A DNA stretch of 25,298 nt from a virus, in IMG/VR virus record IMGVR_UViG_3300022594_000029, positions 1 through 25,298 of that record; one strand, given 5' to 3'. The translations under genes and the position numbers were made by a program. This document shows, piece by piece, positions 14,074 through 22,026 of the stretch. The notes under the pieces are model-generated. The model saw nothing but the letters and a program-made list of their open reading frames with translations, was not told the DNA's origin and did not search any database. The first letter of the stretch is position 1, and every line of letters starts with the position of its first letter.

Positions 14074-16412
14074 AAGATAACCCAACGTGAGCCAGAAGGT
14101 ACAGTTACTTTAGCGCCAGACGCAATGGTTATTTTGCCTGCTGACATGGCGTTATTACCTGATGTGATCGTGTAATTGGATGAGATTGTGGCGCTATTCT
14201 CCCACAAACCTTGAGACGTAATGTTGCTGCTACCCGATGGCGTAGACCATGACAATGTGCCTGAGCCGTTTGTCGTTAAGGCTTGACCAGTCGTACCATC
14301 GGCTGAGGGTAATGTGTAGGTTGTAGAGCCAGCCACAGCGGCCGCTTGCAAGCCGACATAGCCAGATGTGCTGCCCATGAATTGGTGCGAACCTTTGGTC
14401 TGGAACAGCGTTGATGTAATCTGTGCACGCCATGCAGATTTGGCTTGAGTAAAGCCGCCCACATAGAACTGATGCGCGTTTGTTGAGCCAGTCGAATCAG
14501 TAGCGTAGACCAAGTTGCCTGACGCGCCTGCGCCAGATGGCGCAGAGCCAAACAAATAGGCTTCATTGGCGCCCGTAACGGTATAAGTTGCGTCGGCGTA
14601 CGTTTGGCTTGTAAAGCCCATGTCAGCCCAGCCGTGAGCGTCAGTGCTGTTGTTGGCATATGCAACCAAGTCAGCCGATGAGCTGATGCCGTTCTGGGAG
14701 TTATAGACGTAGGTCTGAACGTAGTTGGTCGTGCCAGGGTTGCCGGTAAACGCAGCCACGGGGTTTGTAAGGCCGCCCAAGGCCGCCGCCGCGCCAACCA
14801 GCAGATATGTGCCGTTGTACTGAAGTTGTGAGCTTGAGCTATACGCGCCAGTTCCATTACCGTAGGGAATGTAGTTGGCGGTCAGACTTGTCAGGCCAGT
14901 GCCACCGTTGGCCACAGCCACAGTTCCTGTGACGTTGGCGGCGTTGCCCGAAATGTTGCCAGACACTTGAGAGCCTGGCAGACTCAACGCGCTCAAGGTT
15001 GTTAAAGTCGAATTGCTTGTAGCTGTGATGTTTGACGCAGTGCCAGTGGTATTCTGGTTTAGCGTTGGGACATCTGCCGCTTGAATGGACGACATGACCA
15101 CGTTTGTGCCATTGCCACGCAAATACGAACCGCTTGTGACCGAACCAGCAAACGCGTTCATGGCCGCTTGTGCGGTGGTTTGACCCGACCCGCCGTTGGC
15201 AATAGCCACAGTTCCTGTGACGTTGCTGGCCGTGCCGGTAGTGTTCTGGTTAAGTGTAGGGAAATCAGCCGCTACCGCGATAGACAGAGCGCCTGTCGTG
15301 GTGGTGGACTTTAATATGCCCGTACCCAGCGACGAAGTGCCTGCCGAATAATCTGTGCCTGCGGTAGCCGCAGAAATAGCTGTGCCGTTGCCCTTGAGCA
15401 AGCCGGTGATGCTGGTCGATAAAGTCAGCGATGGTGTTGTGCCACCACTTGATGTGCCAGCAAAACCGTTGGCCGAGGCCACGGACACTGCGGTCAAATA
15501 TGAGCCTGCAGCTTGTTTACCGTTAAATGTGTTCCAGTCTGTCGAGCTCAGATAGCCGTTGGTCGACGTGGTGGCCTGCGTAATGCCAATAGTAGGGGTT
15601 AACCCTCCTGTTGACGTGATTGGTGCAGACACGCCGATGGAACTGACATAGCTTAATGCTGGAATGTCAGCCGACACCAAAGCTCGGAATGTAGGCACGC
15701 CAGCCGATCCGTTGGGTGCAGCCAACACATAGTTGGCTGTTTTGCTGGCGTATGGGTTTTGCGTGTCGCCATAACCTGACGCCAAACTGATAGCTGGCGT
15801 TGCGCCGCCAGACGACACCACAGGGCTTGTACCTGTGACGCTGGTAACTGTGCCGCTGCCAGTGCCTGCGCCGATCGCCGTGCGAAACGTAGCCGCATCC
15901 AGCGCGCTTACGCTGTTGTCAGCGTTGATCCGAACAAACGTGATCGCGCTGGGATTGGTCAGCGTGAAGAAGTTTTGGCCTACGGTTGTGCCACCCAATG
16001 ATGTGCGGCCAGTGGCTGCCACAAGACTGGTTGCCCCGCCGTCCCAATGCAAAGTATTGGTGTAGGCGGTGTCCCATTGAGTCTGTTTGGCTGTCGTGGG
16101 GATCGCATACCCAGACGCATAAGTCACGGCCAACGTGCCTGCTGTGGTGATAGGATTGCCAGATACGGCCAATCCTGTAGGCACTGTCATGTCCACCGAA
16201 GTTACGGTGCCTGTGCCTCCGCCGCTACTGCTGCCTGCAGGAGGGCCAACTTGCAAGTCTTCAAGCGATGTTTGGTTGCCGCCAGAGCCTGCCAAGCTGA
16301 ACAGATTTAAGAAAAACCTATACCATTCACGCGAAACTAACCCTGTCTTCGGGTCGATAAAATCGACGCGATTCGAAGGTATGTTTGTGACGTTTTGTTG
16401 AGAACTAGGCAT
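14070..16412 (-). CDS. repetitive tail fibre/needle-position protein, 780 aa
   Basis: The N-terminus (IPSNRVDFIDPKTGLVSREW, then YRFFLNLFSLAGSGG) is a recognisable virion-attachment segment shared by many phage tail proteins. The body is Gly/Ser/Thr-rich beta-repeat sequence with GTVTSV blocks and fibre motifs such as TLNQNTTGTASNVTGTVAIA followed by NGGSG, then a less repetitive region (about 555-690) and a C-terminus ending ITIASGAKVTVPSGSRWVIL. It directly follows the gp10-like gene with an 8-nt overlap, the position of the P22 gp26 needle, but it lacks the long coiled coil of gp26. It probably forms the distal tail or a side fibre. No pectate-lyase or hydrolase motif identified. Confidence 0.85.
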   Translation of the reverse strand: MPSSQQNVTNIPSNRVDFIDPKTGLVSREWYRFFLNLFSLAGSGGNQTSLEDLQVGPPAGSSSGGGTGTVTSVDMTVPTGLAVSGNPITTAGTLAVTYASGYAIPTTAKQTQWDTAYTNTLHWDGGATSLVAATGRTSLGGTTVGQNFFTLTNPSAITFVRINADNSVSALDAATFRTAIGAGTGSGTVTSVTGTSPVVSSGGATPAISLASGYGDTQNPYASKTANYVLAAPNGSAGVPTFRALVSADIPALSYVSSIGVSAPITSTGGLTPTIGITQATTSTNGYLSSTDWNTFNGKQAAGSYLTAVSVASANGFAGTSSGGTTPSLTLSTSITGLLKGNGTAISAATAGTDYSAGTSSLGTGILKSTTTTGALSIAVAADFPTLNQNTTGTASNVTGTVAIANGGSGQTTAQAAMNAFAGSVTSGSYLRGNGTNVVMSSIQAADVPTLNQNTTGTASNITATSNSTLTTLSALSLPGSQVSGNISGNAANVTGTVAVANGGTGLTSLTANYIPYGNGTGAYSSSSQLQYNGTYLLVGAAAALGGLTNPVAAFTGNPGTTNYVQTYVYNSQNGISSSADLVAYANNSTDAHGWADMGFTSQTYADATYTVTGANEAYLFGSAPSGAGASGNLVYATDSTGSTNAHQFYVGGFTQAKSAWRAQITSTLFQTKGSHQFMGSTSGYVGLQAAAVAGSTTYTLPSADGTTGQALTTNGSGTLSWSTPSGSSNITSQGLWENSATISSNYTITSGNNAMSAGKITIASGAKVTVPSGSRWVIL
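14887..15262 (-). repeat. degenerate internal repeats in the fibre gene
   Basis: Three units at roughly 14887-14955, 15021-15072 and 15184-15262 share DNA strings such as CCACAGTTCCTGTGACGTTG and CTGGTTTAGCGTTGGGA variants. They encode versions of PTLNQNTTGTASN-VTGTV and ANGGSG. Such repeats allow length change by recombination. Confidence 0.7.
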
Positions 16413-17847
16413 TGGTAGGCGTTACATGCAATTGAGCGCCCATGATAGCGATTTTTACGGGGTCTGTGCCCGAAACCTCGTACACACGGTCGCGTAATTT
16501 CAATGTCATACCTAGCCGACGCTGAATAGCGCGGTAAAAATACGCTCCAATTTTGCCCATGGACATCCAATATTCATTGGACCATGTATGGCCGCCATCA
16601 TCAGACCAGCGCAGCATCAGCTGTGGATCACTGCCTTGGCCAACATCAAGGCCAACGCCAGTCTGACAGTCAATCTGCAAGCTGTGATGTGCACTACGTT
16701 TTAAGTCATTTGTGCCCGTAGGCAGCGCGCGCCATGAGCGTAGCCATTTTTGAACGCCGCCGTTGTCTGAGTAGACGTTTAAGTCAAACGCATAGATGTT
16801 GCCGTTTGCGTAATCGCCGACCAGCACTTCATTGTCGAACACGAATTGACAGTTTGAACGATGACGAGCAAACGATCCGTTGTCCCAGCCAGCGCGCTCA
16901 TGCCATGCTTGAGTAGCCGCATCGTAAACCCAAGTGGTTTGCGCAGTTGGGAAGATCAGCACATAGAACGAATGGCCGTCTTGCTGGTATGTGTAGCCAA
17001 TAGCATCAGAGATGTCGCTGTACTCTTGAATTTGCCATTCAATAGCGTGCGTAGAAATGCGAATGCCTGTATAGCCGTTTGAACGGTACACAATACCTCG
17101 TCCACGCGAATCAGAACCTAGCCAGAAGATGCCGTTGTCCATTTTGGCCACCGAGTATGGGGCCGCGCATCCGAGCTCGTTAAAAGCCCCTTGGATGCGT
17201 TGCAAAGGGAAATTGGGTGTGCCTGCGTCATACCAGACTTCAACTGAGTTGGTACCGAACAGCCATGCTTCTTGGTGGTCGACAATAAGCGAGATCAACA
17301 AGTCAGGCGAGCCTTCAGCACTGGCAAAGCTCAAAGGATTGATTGACAAACCGTCCAAGAGCGCAGTAGTCCACACACGTGAACTGTTTGGCTCGTTAAA
17401 CACAAAATAGCCATCAAGGTAGCCAACAGTTACCGCGCCAGGGAAATCTGGGTCTGTAATCTGCTGAAATACGTTTGTGTTTGTGTTGTAGATAAAGCCG
17501 TCAGGGTTGCAAGCAATAAAGATTTGCGTGCCGTTGTCGGTGATGGACACAGGGCCAGTGCCGGTCACAGTACCAATCAGCGTGCCTTTGAGGCGTGTGC
17601 GACCATAGACTTGTACTTTGTAAAACTCAGTGCCAGACACAGCGTACATGACGCCTTTGGTTTGCCACATCCCGCGAATAGGGCCTGAACCAATCGTTGC
17701 TTTGCGCAACAGACCTGGGCAACGTGACAAAAACGCTGCTTCCTTGCCGCCCTCGGGAATGATCTCGGGGTACAAATTGACCATGCGGTTATCCGCAGCA
17801 TTGACGCTGCGGGCCACATAAGACGAGCCAAGGATGGGCGATTTCAT
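16405..17847 (-). CDS. tail protein, P22 gp10-like (packaged-DNA stabilisation protein)
   Basis: 480 aa, close to P22 gp10 (472 aa). The N-terminal SPILGSSYVARSVNAADNRM, VNLYPEIIPEGGKEAAFLSR and CPGLL are characteristic of this phage stabilisation family, followed by a beta-propeller-like series of Gly/Trp-containing strands (for example FNELGCAAPYSVAKMDNGIF and WLGSDSRGRGIVYRSNGYTG). In P22, gp10 hexamers attach below gp4 to close the portal and carry the needle and spikes. I start at ATG 17847 (TGATG overlap with gp4-like) rather than TTG 17850. Confidence 0.92.
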   Translation of the reverse strand: MKSPILGSSYVARSVNAADNRMVNLYPEIIPEGGKEAAFLSRCPGLLRKATIGSGPIRGMWQTKGVMYAVSGTEFYKVQVYGRTRLKGTLIGTVTGTGPVSITDNGTQIFIACNPDGFIYNTNTNVFQQITDPDFPGAVTVGYLDGYFVFNEPNSSRVWTTALLDGLSINPLSFASAEGSPDLLISLIVDHQEAWLFGTNSVEVWYDAGTPNFPLQRIQGAFNELGCAAPYSVAKMDNGIFWLGSDSRGRGIVYRSNGYTGIRISTHAIEWQIQEYSDISDAIGYTYQQDGHSFYVLIFPTAQTTWVYDAATQAWHERAGWDNGSFARHRSNCQFVFDNEVLVGDYANGNIYAFDLNVYSDNGGVQKWLRSWRALPTGTNDLKRSAHHSLQIDCQTGVGLDVGQGSDPQLMLRWSDDGGHTWSNEYWMSMGKIGAYFYRAIQRRLGMTLKLRDRVYEVSGTDPVKIAIMGAQLHVTPTNA

Positions 17848-18560
17848 CAATAGTTACCAGCGTAGATGTTGAATCGTTGGCGGTTGGCCACCATGGCGTA
17901 TGGCATGGCCATCACGTCATCTGGGTTGTTGATACGCTTCAAATCACGCTTAGAAGTCATTGCAATGCGCTGAACTTGAGGCGAAGGCTCAACGCCAAAC
18001 TCAGGCGCAAACTCCATCGCCAAGTTGTACGTAAACGCACGCAGATAACCTGGTGGGTAGTACATTACCGTGTCTAGCGTGGCTGGACGATCCAATTCTT
18101 GCGCTGAAATCAAGTGCCACACCAAGTCTTGTGTAGGCTTGGGATAGACAGTCAATGTGACGTCAGGAAAGCCCATGTTTACCCAGCAAACTTGCGGGTA
18201 AGTAGACGTGACAGTTTTGACGGCGATACCGTCATATTGTTGTTGGTTGATGAACTTGATGCCGTACGACACGCCGTTGGGCGCAACGTAGTATGTAGCA
18301 TCATCCATCAAGATAGGGCGCAAGCCTACAAAGTCACCTGAAGGACCCAAGTCTCGGCTGATATAGCCTGCGGGCCAAGTAAACACTTGGTCTTGAGTCA
18401 CAAACGTAGACAAGCTCTCGGTGTTCCAAGAATCAATCATTTGATTCAAGGCCATCAAGGCATCTTGAGACATGGCCGCGGAAGGTGTTTCACCTTCAGC
18501 AAGAATACCCAGCAGACGCAGGGCTCGGTTAATCTGATCGCCAGCTGTGTATGTGGCCAT
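17847..18560 (-). CDS. tail accessory factor, P22 gp4-like head-tail adaptor
   Basis: 237 aa; P22 gp4 is 166 aa, so this is a longer family member. The diagnostic N-terminal helix-turn-helix block is GDQINRALRLLGILAEGETP followed by SAAMSQDALMALNQMIDSWN. The middle is beta-rich (FPDVTLTVYPKPTQDLVWHL) and the C-terminal part is helical (LAMEFAPEFGVEPSPQVQRI). It binds the portal ring as the first tail component and stabilises packaged DNA. P22 gp4 has also been described as muralytic; no catalytic residues can be assigned here by eye. Confidence 0.9.
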   Translation of the reverse strand: MATYTAGDQINRALRLLGILAEGETPSAAMSQDALMALNQMIDSWNTESLSTFVTQDQVFTWPAGYISRDLGPSGDFVGLRPILMDDATYYVAPNGVSYGIKFINQQQYDGIAVKTVTSTYPQVCWVNMGFPDVTLTVYPKPTQDLVWHLISAQELDRPATLDTVMYYPPGYLRAFTYNLAMEFAPEFGVEPSPQVQRIAMTSKRDLKRINNPDDVMAMPYAMVANRQRFNIYAGNY

Positions 18561-18562
18561 AT

Positions 18563-18748
18563 TTAAGCCTCTTCTGTAACTACTTTTCTACGGCGTTTGA
18601 CTTCCAGCACGTTTACAGGAGCCACCTCTTCAGAAGGTGTATCCAGAGTATATCGTACCCAGCCATTTTTCTCGTCAGCAACTGCTTCTTCTTCCATGTT
18701 TGCCACTTTAGCGCCGTGGACGTCATGTTTCATGTAGATAACTGGCAT
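18563..18748 (-). CDS. small head-region protein, 61 aa
   Basis: Begins MPVIYMKHDVHGAKVANMEE and has E-K-N-G-W-V-x-Y midway, then a basic end (VLEVKRRRKVVTEE). Short proteins with a Y-M-K-H-x-x-H-G start and an NGW motif recur next to coat genes in tailed phages; function not established. Its ribosome site (AGGA) lies within the U-rich tail of the hairpin at 18761-18784, so expression may depend on readthrough of that structure. Confidence 0.75.
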   Translation of the reverse strand: MPVIYMKHDVHGAKVANMEEEAVADEKNGWVRYTLDTPSEEVAPVNVLEVKRRRKVVTEEA

Positions 18749-18760
18749 TTATATTCCTAA

Positions 18761-18784
18761 AAACGGGAGCCGAAGCCCCCATTT
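18761..18784 (-). terminator. UUCG-loop hairpin H3 after the 134-aa gene
   Basis: In minus-strand RNA a 10-bp stem closes a C(UUCG)G tetraloop: AAAUGGGGGC-UUCG-GCUCCCGUUU. Two of the pairs are G-U wobbles that would be A-C mismatches in the plus-strand RNA, so the structure works only in the late-transcript direction. It starts 3 nt after the stop codon at 18788 and runs into UUUUUA. Of the three related hairpins it is the best intrinsic terminator candidate. Confidence 0.75.
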
Positions 18785-18787
18785 AAT

Positions 18788-19192
18788 TTACGCACCGTGA
18801 ATGATGGCAAAGTTGATGACAACAGCTTCAGACAACGTGCCGCCTGAAATGTTGCGCAACGTGATGCTGACAGAACCAGCAGCCAACGAATTGGCAAACA
18901 CGTTGTATGAACCTGGAGTAGCTTGTCCACCAGAAATGGTCAACAAAACAGAGTCATTGACGCTGAGAAGCGCGTTGTTCAAAGTGAACGTAGCGTTGGT
19001 AGCAGTAGCCAAAGAAGCGTTGTTCATTGTGATACGACCGCAAGACTTGTCCAGCGTGACCGCCGTGGACTTGCTTGTCAGTTGAGTCACAGCACCTTGA
19101 GCAGCGGCTGCGTAGCCAATCTCCTCAGTTGCGTAGCATGTGCTGAACTCGGGGTCCAGATATGCAACGCCAATAGCTTTGGTATTTGACAT
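18788..19192 (-). CDS. probable capsid decoration protein, 134 aa
   Basis: Beta-rich protein with the block VTLDKSCGRITMNNASL then FTLNNALLSVNDSVLLTISG and GSVSITLRNISGGTLSEAVV. I recognise this pattern from small virion proteins of many environmental phages, where it has a decoration or outer-capsid type of architecture, although a named family escapes me. AAAGGA precedes the ATG; its own transcript ends or is protected by hairpin H3. High expression is expected from its place right after the coat gene. Confidence 0.72.
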   Translation of the reverse strand: MSNTKAIGVAYLDPEFSTCYATEEIGYAAAAQGAVTQLTSKSTAVTLDKSCGRITMNNASLATATNATFTLNNALLSVNDSVLLTISGGQATPGSYNVFANSLAAGSVSITLRNISGGTLSEAVVINFAIIHGA

Positions 19193-19206
19193 GATGTTTC
19201 CTTTAG

Positions 19207-19230
19207 AAATAGGGGCCGAAGCCCCTATTT
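19207..19230 (-). terminator. UUCG-loop hairpin H2 after the 129-aa gene
   Basis: A perfect 10-bp stem with C(UUCG)G tetraloop in minus-strand RNA: AAAUAGGGGC-UUCG-GCCCCUAUUU, beginning 1 nt after the stop codon at 19232. No long U-run follows (CUAAAGG), so it is at best a leaky terminator and could equally be a 3'-end stabiliser or processing signal. The next gene's AAAGGA ribosome site starts just after the stem. Confidence 0.75.
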
Positions 19231-19231
19231 A

Positions 19232-19621
19232 TTAAGACAAGCGGTACAAAGTCCAAGCACCGTTAGCTGTTTTGCGAACAGCAAAACGGCCAGAAGTGCC
19301 GTTGGTAACTGCAGCAGAACCAACAATTGTCCAGCCAGTGTTGGTGGTCAATGAAGGAGTGCCAGCACCAGTTGCAATCACGCTCAAAGTGAAAGCATAG
19401 TTTGACTTAGACACGGTGATGACGTTTTCAACGTCAGACACCAAAGGCAACTGCAAGTTAGCAGTAGCTCCAGAGTAAGTCAGGATGCCTGCGCTGATGT
19501 CAGCAACAGTCAAAGTAGCGGCAGCAGCGTAAGCAGCTGGGTTACCTTGATCATAAATTTCAACTTCGTTCAGATTGCCGTCACCAACTTGATAACCGCC
19601 TGCGCCATTTGGGAGTGCCAT
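19232..19621 (-). CDS. small virion protein, candidate decoration protein, 129 aa
   Basis: N-terminus MALPNGAGGYQVGDGNLNEV, then beta-strand-rich sequence (ATLTVADISAGILTYSGATA, QLPLVSDVENVI and GRFAVRKTANGAWTLYRLS). It has the look of a beta-sandwich/tulip-type capsid-associated protein. It is flanked by hairpins H1 (upstream) and H2 (immediately after its stop), which isolates it as its own transcript segment between coat and the 134-aa gene. No further family assignment. Confidence 0.72.
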   Translation of the reverse strand: MALPNGAGGYQVGDGNLNEVEIYDQGNPAAYAAAATLTVADISAGILTYSGATANLQLPLVSDVENVITVSKSNYAFTLSVIATGAGTPSLTTNTGWTIVGSAAVTNGTSGRFAVRKTANGAWTLYRLS

Positions 19622-19651
19622 GATAGATTTCCTTAAAAAAGAGTTTGCGAA

Positions 19652-19674
19652 GAAAGGGGCCGAAGCCCCGTTTC
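19652..19674 (-). terminator. UUCG-loop hairpin H1 after the coat gene
   Basis: Minus-strand RNA forms GAAA(C)GGGGC-UUCG-GCCCCUUUC, a 9-bp stem with one bulged C, starting 3 nt after the coat stop at 19678. The 3' side reads CUUUCUUCGC, a weak U-tract. It belongs to the same family as the hairpins at 19207-19230 and 18761-18784. Confidence 0.75.
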
Positions 19675-19677
19675 AGA

Positions 19678-20886
19678 TTAGCCCCAGAGGCGAACAGCCA
19701 TTTGTGGGCGGATTGTGCTGTAGCCATACAACACGTCGATACGGCAAGGCATACGATCGTTGTTGATGTCGTATTGGCGAACCACACGCAAGCTGATGCC
19801 ATTGTGTTGAGCGCGAGCAGCCATGTCCACGCCTTGTGGGAGCAACAAGTCGGCTGTAGCGAAGGTGATCGCATCTTTGTGGTACACCAAGTTTTGAGCG
19901 TACTGAGTAGACGCAGCACCCACAAACACAACAGCAGAACCGGAAGCAGGGAAGCTGTCCACGGTAGCCAAAGCATTGGTCGATGTGTAGATAGGAGCAA
20001 CAGTGATGCTACCGGCACCAGAGCTGTCCAAAGTCACGTTTGCAGTAGCAACGAACTGGAACAACGAACCGGTAGATTCACGAGTTTGTGGGTTGACAGC
20101 ATAGCAGCCAGCCACAGTGAACACGTCGCCGATTTTTACAGTACCTGCGTTACCAGCGCCAGTGATAGCGATAGTAGTTGCGCCTTGTGCAGACACAGAA
20201 GCAGACAAAGTGCCGCCAGTAGCAGTACGTGAGCCAGTTGTGAATTGCTTGATAGATTGAGACATGTTGATCTCATCAAAGCCCAACACGCCTTCGCCCA
20301 TCATGCCATTCTTGAATTGCTTGCTGATAGTGTCTGTTGGGTTAAACAGACCTTTCATGCCTTCAACCAAACCTGCGTTAGCAGCTGGGTTGACGGTAGC
20401 GTAACGTGGGCTCATGGTAGCTGCGTTTTCGTTCAACTTTTGTTGGGCTTGCAACAAGACCAAAGAAGTCGAAGGAGTAGTACCAGGAGTACCAACAGTG
20501 TTACCAACGCCAAGGTATGCGTTAGCCACGTCAGCATCGATAGAAGATGCCAATTGGCTGATACGAGGCTTCAACACACGTTCAGCGAAGTCGTCCAATT
20601 GCATGGTCAATTCAGCAGATGTGAAGTTAACACCAATGTGCTTTTGGTTGGCGACAGTCAAAGTTGTGTACTGTTCGTTGTCGTCTTGCACTTGCAAGGC
20701 GGCGCCGTCAGTCACCAAAGCGCGGTCGGGCAAACGGATACGCAAAGTTGAGCCGATTTTCGCGCCTTCGACAGCGAAGCTATCGTCGTACTGGCGGTTC
20801 ACGTTACGTGTGATGACCAAGTTGTTCTCGAGGATTTCGAGAGACTTGCGGGTGATCATGTCGATCGTTAAGATACTGTTTGACAT
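19678..20886 (-). CDS. major capsid (coat) protein, P22 gp5-like
   Basis: 402 aa (P22 gp5 is 430). The N-terminal SNSILTIDMITRKSLEILEN, LVITRNVNRQYDD and KIGSTLRIRLPDRA are characteristic of the P22 coat family (HK97 fold). The central beta-rich insertion (about 220-320, containing SAQGATTIAITGAGNAGTVK) corresponds in place to the P22 I-domain, and the C-terminus LRVVRQYDINNDRMPCRIDV then YGYSTIRPQMAVRLWG is typical. It forms the T=7-type shell with scaffold help. AAAGGAC precedes the ATG; hairpin H1 follows the stop. Confidence 0.94.
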   Translation of the reverse strand: MSNSILTIDMITRKSLEILENNLVITRNVNRQYDDSFAVEGAKIGSTLRIRLPDRALVTDGAALQVQDDNEQYTTLTVANQKHIGVNFTSAELTMQLDDFAERVLKPRISQLASSIDADVANAYLGVGNTVGTPGTTPSTSLVLLQAQQKLNENAATMSPRYATVNPAANAGLVEGMKGLFNPTDTISKQFKNGMMGEGVLGFDEINMSQSIKQFTTGSRTATGGTLSASVSAQGATTIAITGAGNAGTVKIGDVFTVAGCYAVNPQTRESTGSLFQFVATANVTLDSSGAGSITVAPIYTSTNALATVDSFPASGSAVVFVGAASTQYAQNLVYHKDAITFATADLLLPQGVDMAARAQHNGISLRVVRQYDINNDRMPCRIDVLYGYSTIRPQMAVRLWG

Positions 20887-20904
20887 TTAAAGTCCTTTGA
20901 AAAG

Positions 20905-21687
20905 TTAGCGGGTTTTGGCCTGCAATTTTTTCATCTGTCTTGCACGTTCCGCTTCAATCCACTGCGAGGCCGTCATGCTCTTGGTAGAGCGTGGGTCTGT
21001 AGTGTCATGAGACGGTGAACCATTGGTTCGAGCCGTGACAGGTGAAATCGGCGCAGGCGCAGATGTTGTCTTTTTGACCGGTGGATTATCTGCCAATTTG
21101 GCTTCAATCTTACCGATTTCTTTCGCCTGCATGTAGGGCGACAAGCGAGAAATTCGTTCCGCATCCTTTGGGTTAGAACCGAGATAGTAAGCTAAATCAG
21201 GACCAATTTCAGAATGTTGGATCGTTTCAGCCATCACGCTTGTGATCGACAATTTAGGGTTGTACGCGACTTGTTCAAAGTCATCATACTTATCCCGAGC
21301 TTGTTCTTCACGCTCTTGATAGCTTTCTAGAACTTGCGACTGTTGCTTTGCGGCTTCGCGTTGCTGGACTAGCTTGTCGGCTTCTGCACGGATGAAATCC
21401 GCATAGTCAGCTGGTGACTGAAACTGGTCTGGCGACGGTAACTCGGTCGGCACGACTTGCTTTTCAGCACTTCGTTGCGCTTGTTCACGTTCCCACTTAC
21501 GTTGCTCTCTTGCGAGGCGTTTGCCGATTAACGCATCAACTTCTTCTTGCGAAAATGCTTTCGCAGGCGTCTGTTCTTTGCTTTCATCAGCGACTACCGG
21601 CGTATTTTCTACAGTCTCTGTGGTGGCCGTCACTTCAGGGGCTGGCGCGGAGTCAACTTCCGCTAGGTTTTGGACTTCTTCAGTCAT
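20905..21687 (-). CDS. scaffolding protein
   Basis: 260 aa (P22 gp8 is 303), acidic and low-complexity at the N-terminus (VDSAPAPEVTATTETVENTP), then a charged coiled coil (KRLAREQRKWEREQAQRSAE) and a long helical centre (PADYADFIRAEADKLVQQRE). It ends in a basic helix (SQWIEAERARQMKKLQAKTR) comparable in character to the coat-binding C-terminal helix-turn-helix of P22 scaffold. It lies directly upstream of coat, the universal position. It should co-assemble with coat and leave before or during DNA packaging. Confidence 0.88.
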   Translation of the reverse strand: MTEEVQNLAEVDSAPAPEVTATTETVENTPVVADESKEQTPAKAFSQEEVDALIGKRLAREQRKWEREQAQRSAEKQVVPTELPSPDQFQSPADYADFIRAEADKLVQQREAAKQQSQVLESYQEREEQARDKYDDFEQVAYNPKLSITSVMAETIQHSEIGPDLAYYLGSNPKDAERISRLSPYMQAKEIGKIEAKLADNPPVKKTTSAPAPISPVTARTNGSPSHDTTDPRSTKSMTASQWIEAERARQMKKLQAKTR

Positions 21688-21731
21688 TCATGAATCCTAA
21701 GATTCCTCGGTGATCCCCGCCGATAAGGTGG

Positions 21732-21764
21732 TTTGATATTACATCAAAATTTATTCGTAAGCAA
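21732..21764 (-). promoter_or_regulatory. possible promoter upstream of scaffold/coat
   Basis: In minus-strand orientation TTGCTT (complement of 21759-21764), a 17-bp spacer and TAATAT (complement of 21736-21741) resemble a sigma70 promoter. The -10 lies inside a short inverted repeat, TTTGAT-ATTAC-ATCAAA (21732-21748). It would fire toward scaffold and coat from within the 63-bp gap. The match is moderate. Confidence 0.35.
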
Positions 21765-22017
21765 CAGTATACGACGCGATACCAGACAAAACGATGTACA
21801 ACCCTTTGTTGAAGTACAAACCGCTTGGAATGTTGGCGTAAGTATTTCCTGCAACTACGGTGATTGTGTCCAAGATTTTGGGGTCGCTTGTGCTTGATGC
21901 AGGCGAGTCGTACACGGTCAAGGTTCCTGCTGTAGTAGTAGAAACAACGATACCGTACAGTTTGCCGGCGCCAACTTTGACTTGGGTGGTAGCCGATGTT
22001 TGGGTGTAATTAGCCAT
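21751..22017 (-). CDS. small beta-rich virion protein, 88 aa
   Basis: Sequence MANYTQTSATTQVKVGAGKL followed by YGIVVSTTTAGTLTVYDSPA and LDTITVVAGNTYANIPSGLY. I recognise the KVGAGKLYGI-V-T-AGTLTVYDS pattern from small proteins in head gene clusters of many phages; it looks like an immunoglobulin-like or jelly-roll module and is probably displayed on the virion, with no proof. AAGGAC precedes the ATG. It lies between the Dps-like gene and scaffold. Confidence 0.75.
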   Translation of the reverse strand: MANYTQTSATTQVKVGAGKLYGIVVSTTTAGTLTVYDSPASSTSDPKILDTITVVAGNTYANIPSGLYFNKGLYIVLSGIASYTVAYE

Positions 22018-22026
22018 GATGAGTCC

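Noticed and set aside
14276-14857. 193-aa minus-strand frame overlapping the 780-aa fibre
   Set aside because: Out-of-frame translation of the repeat-rich fibre gene, Leu/Arg/Trp-rich without family features.
14887-15262. Spaced repeats considered as a CRISPR-like array
   Set aside because: Units are degenerate, in frame and encode fibre repeats; there are no uniform repeat/spacer lengths.
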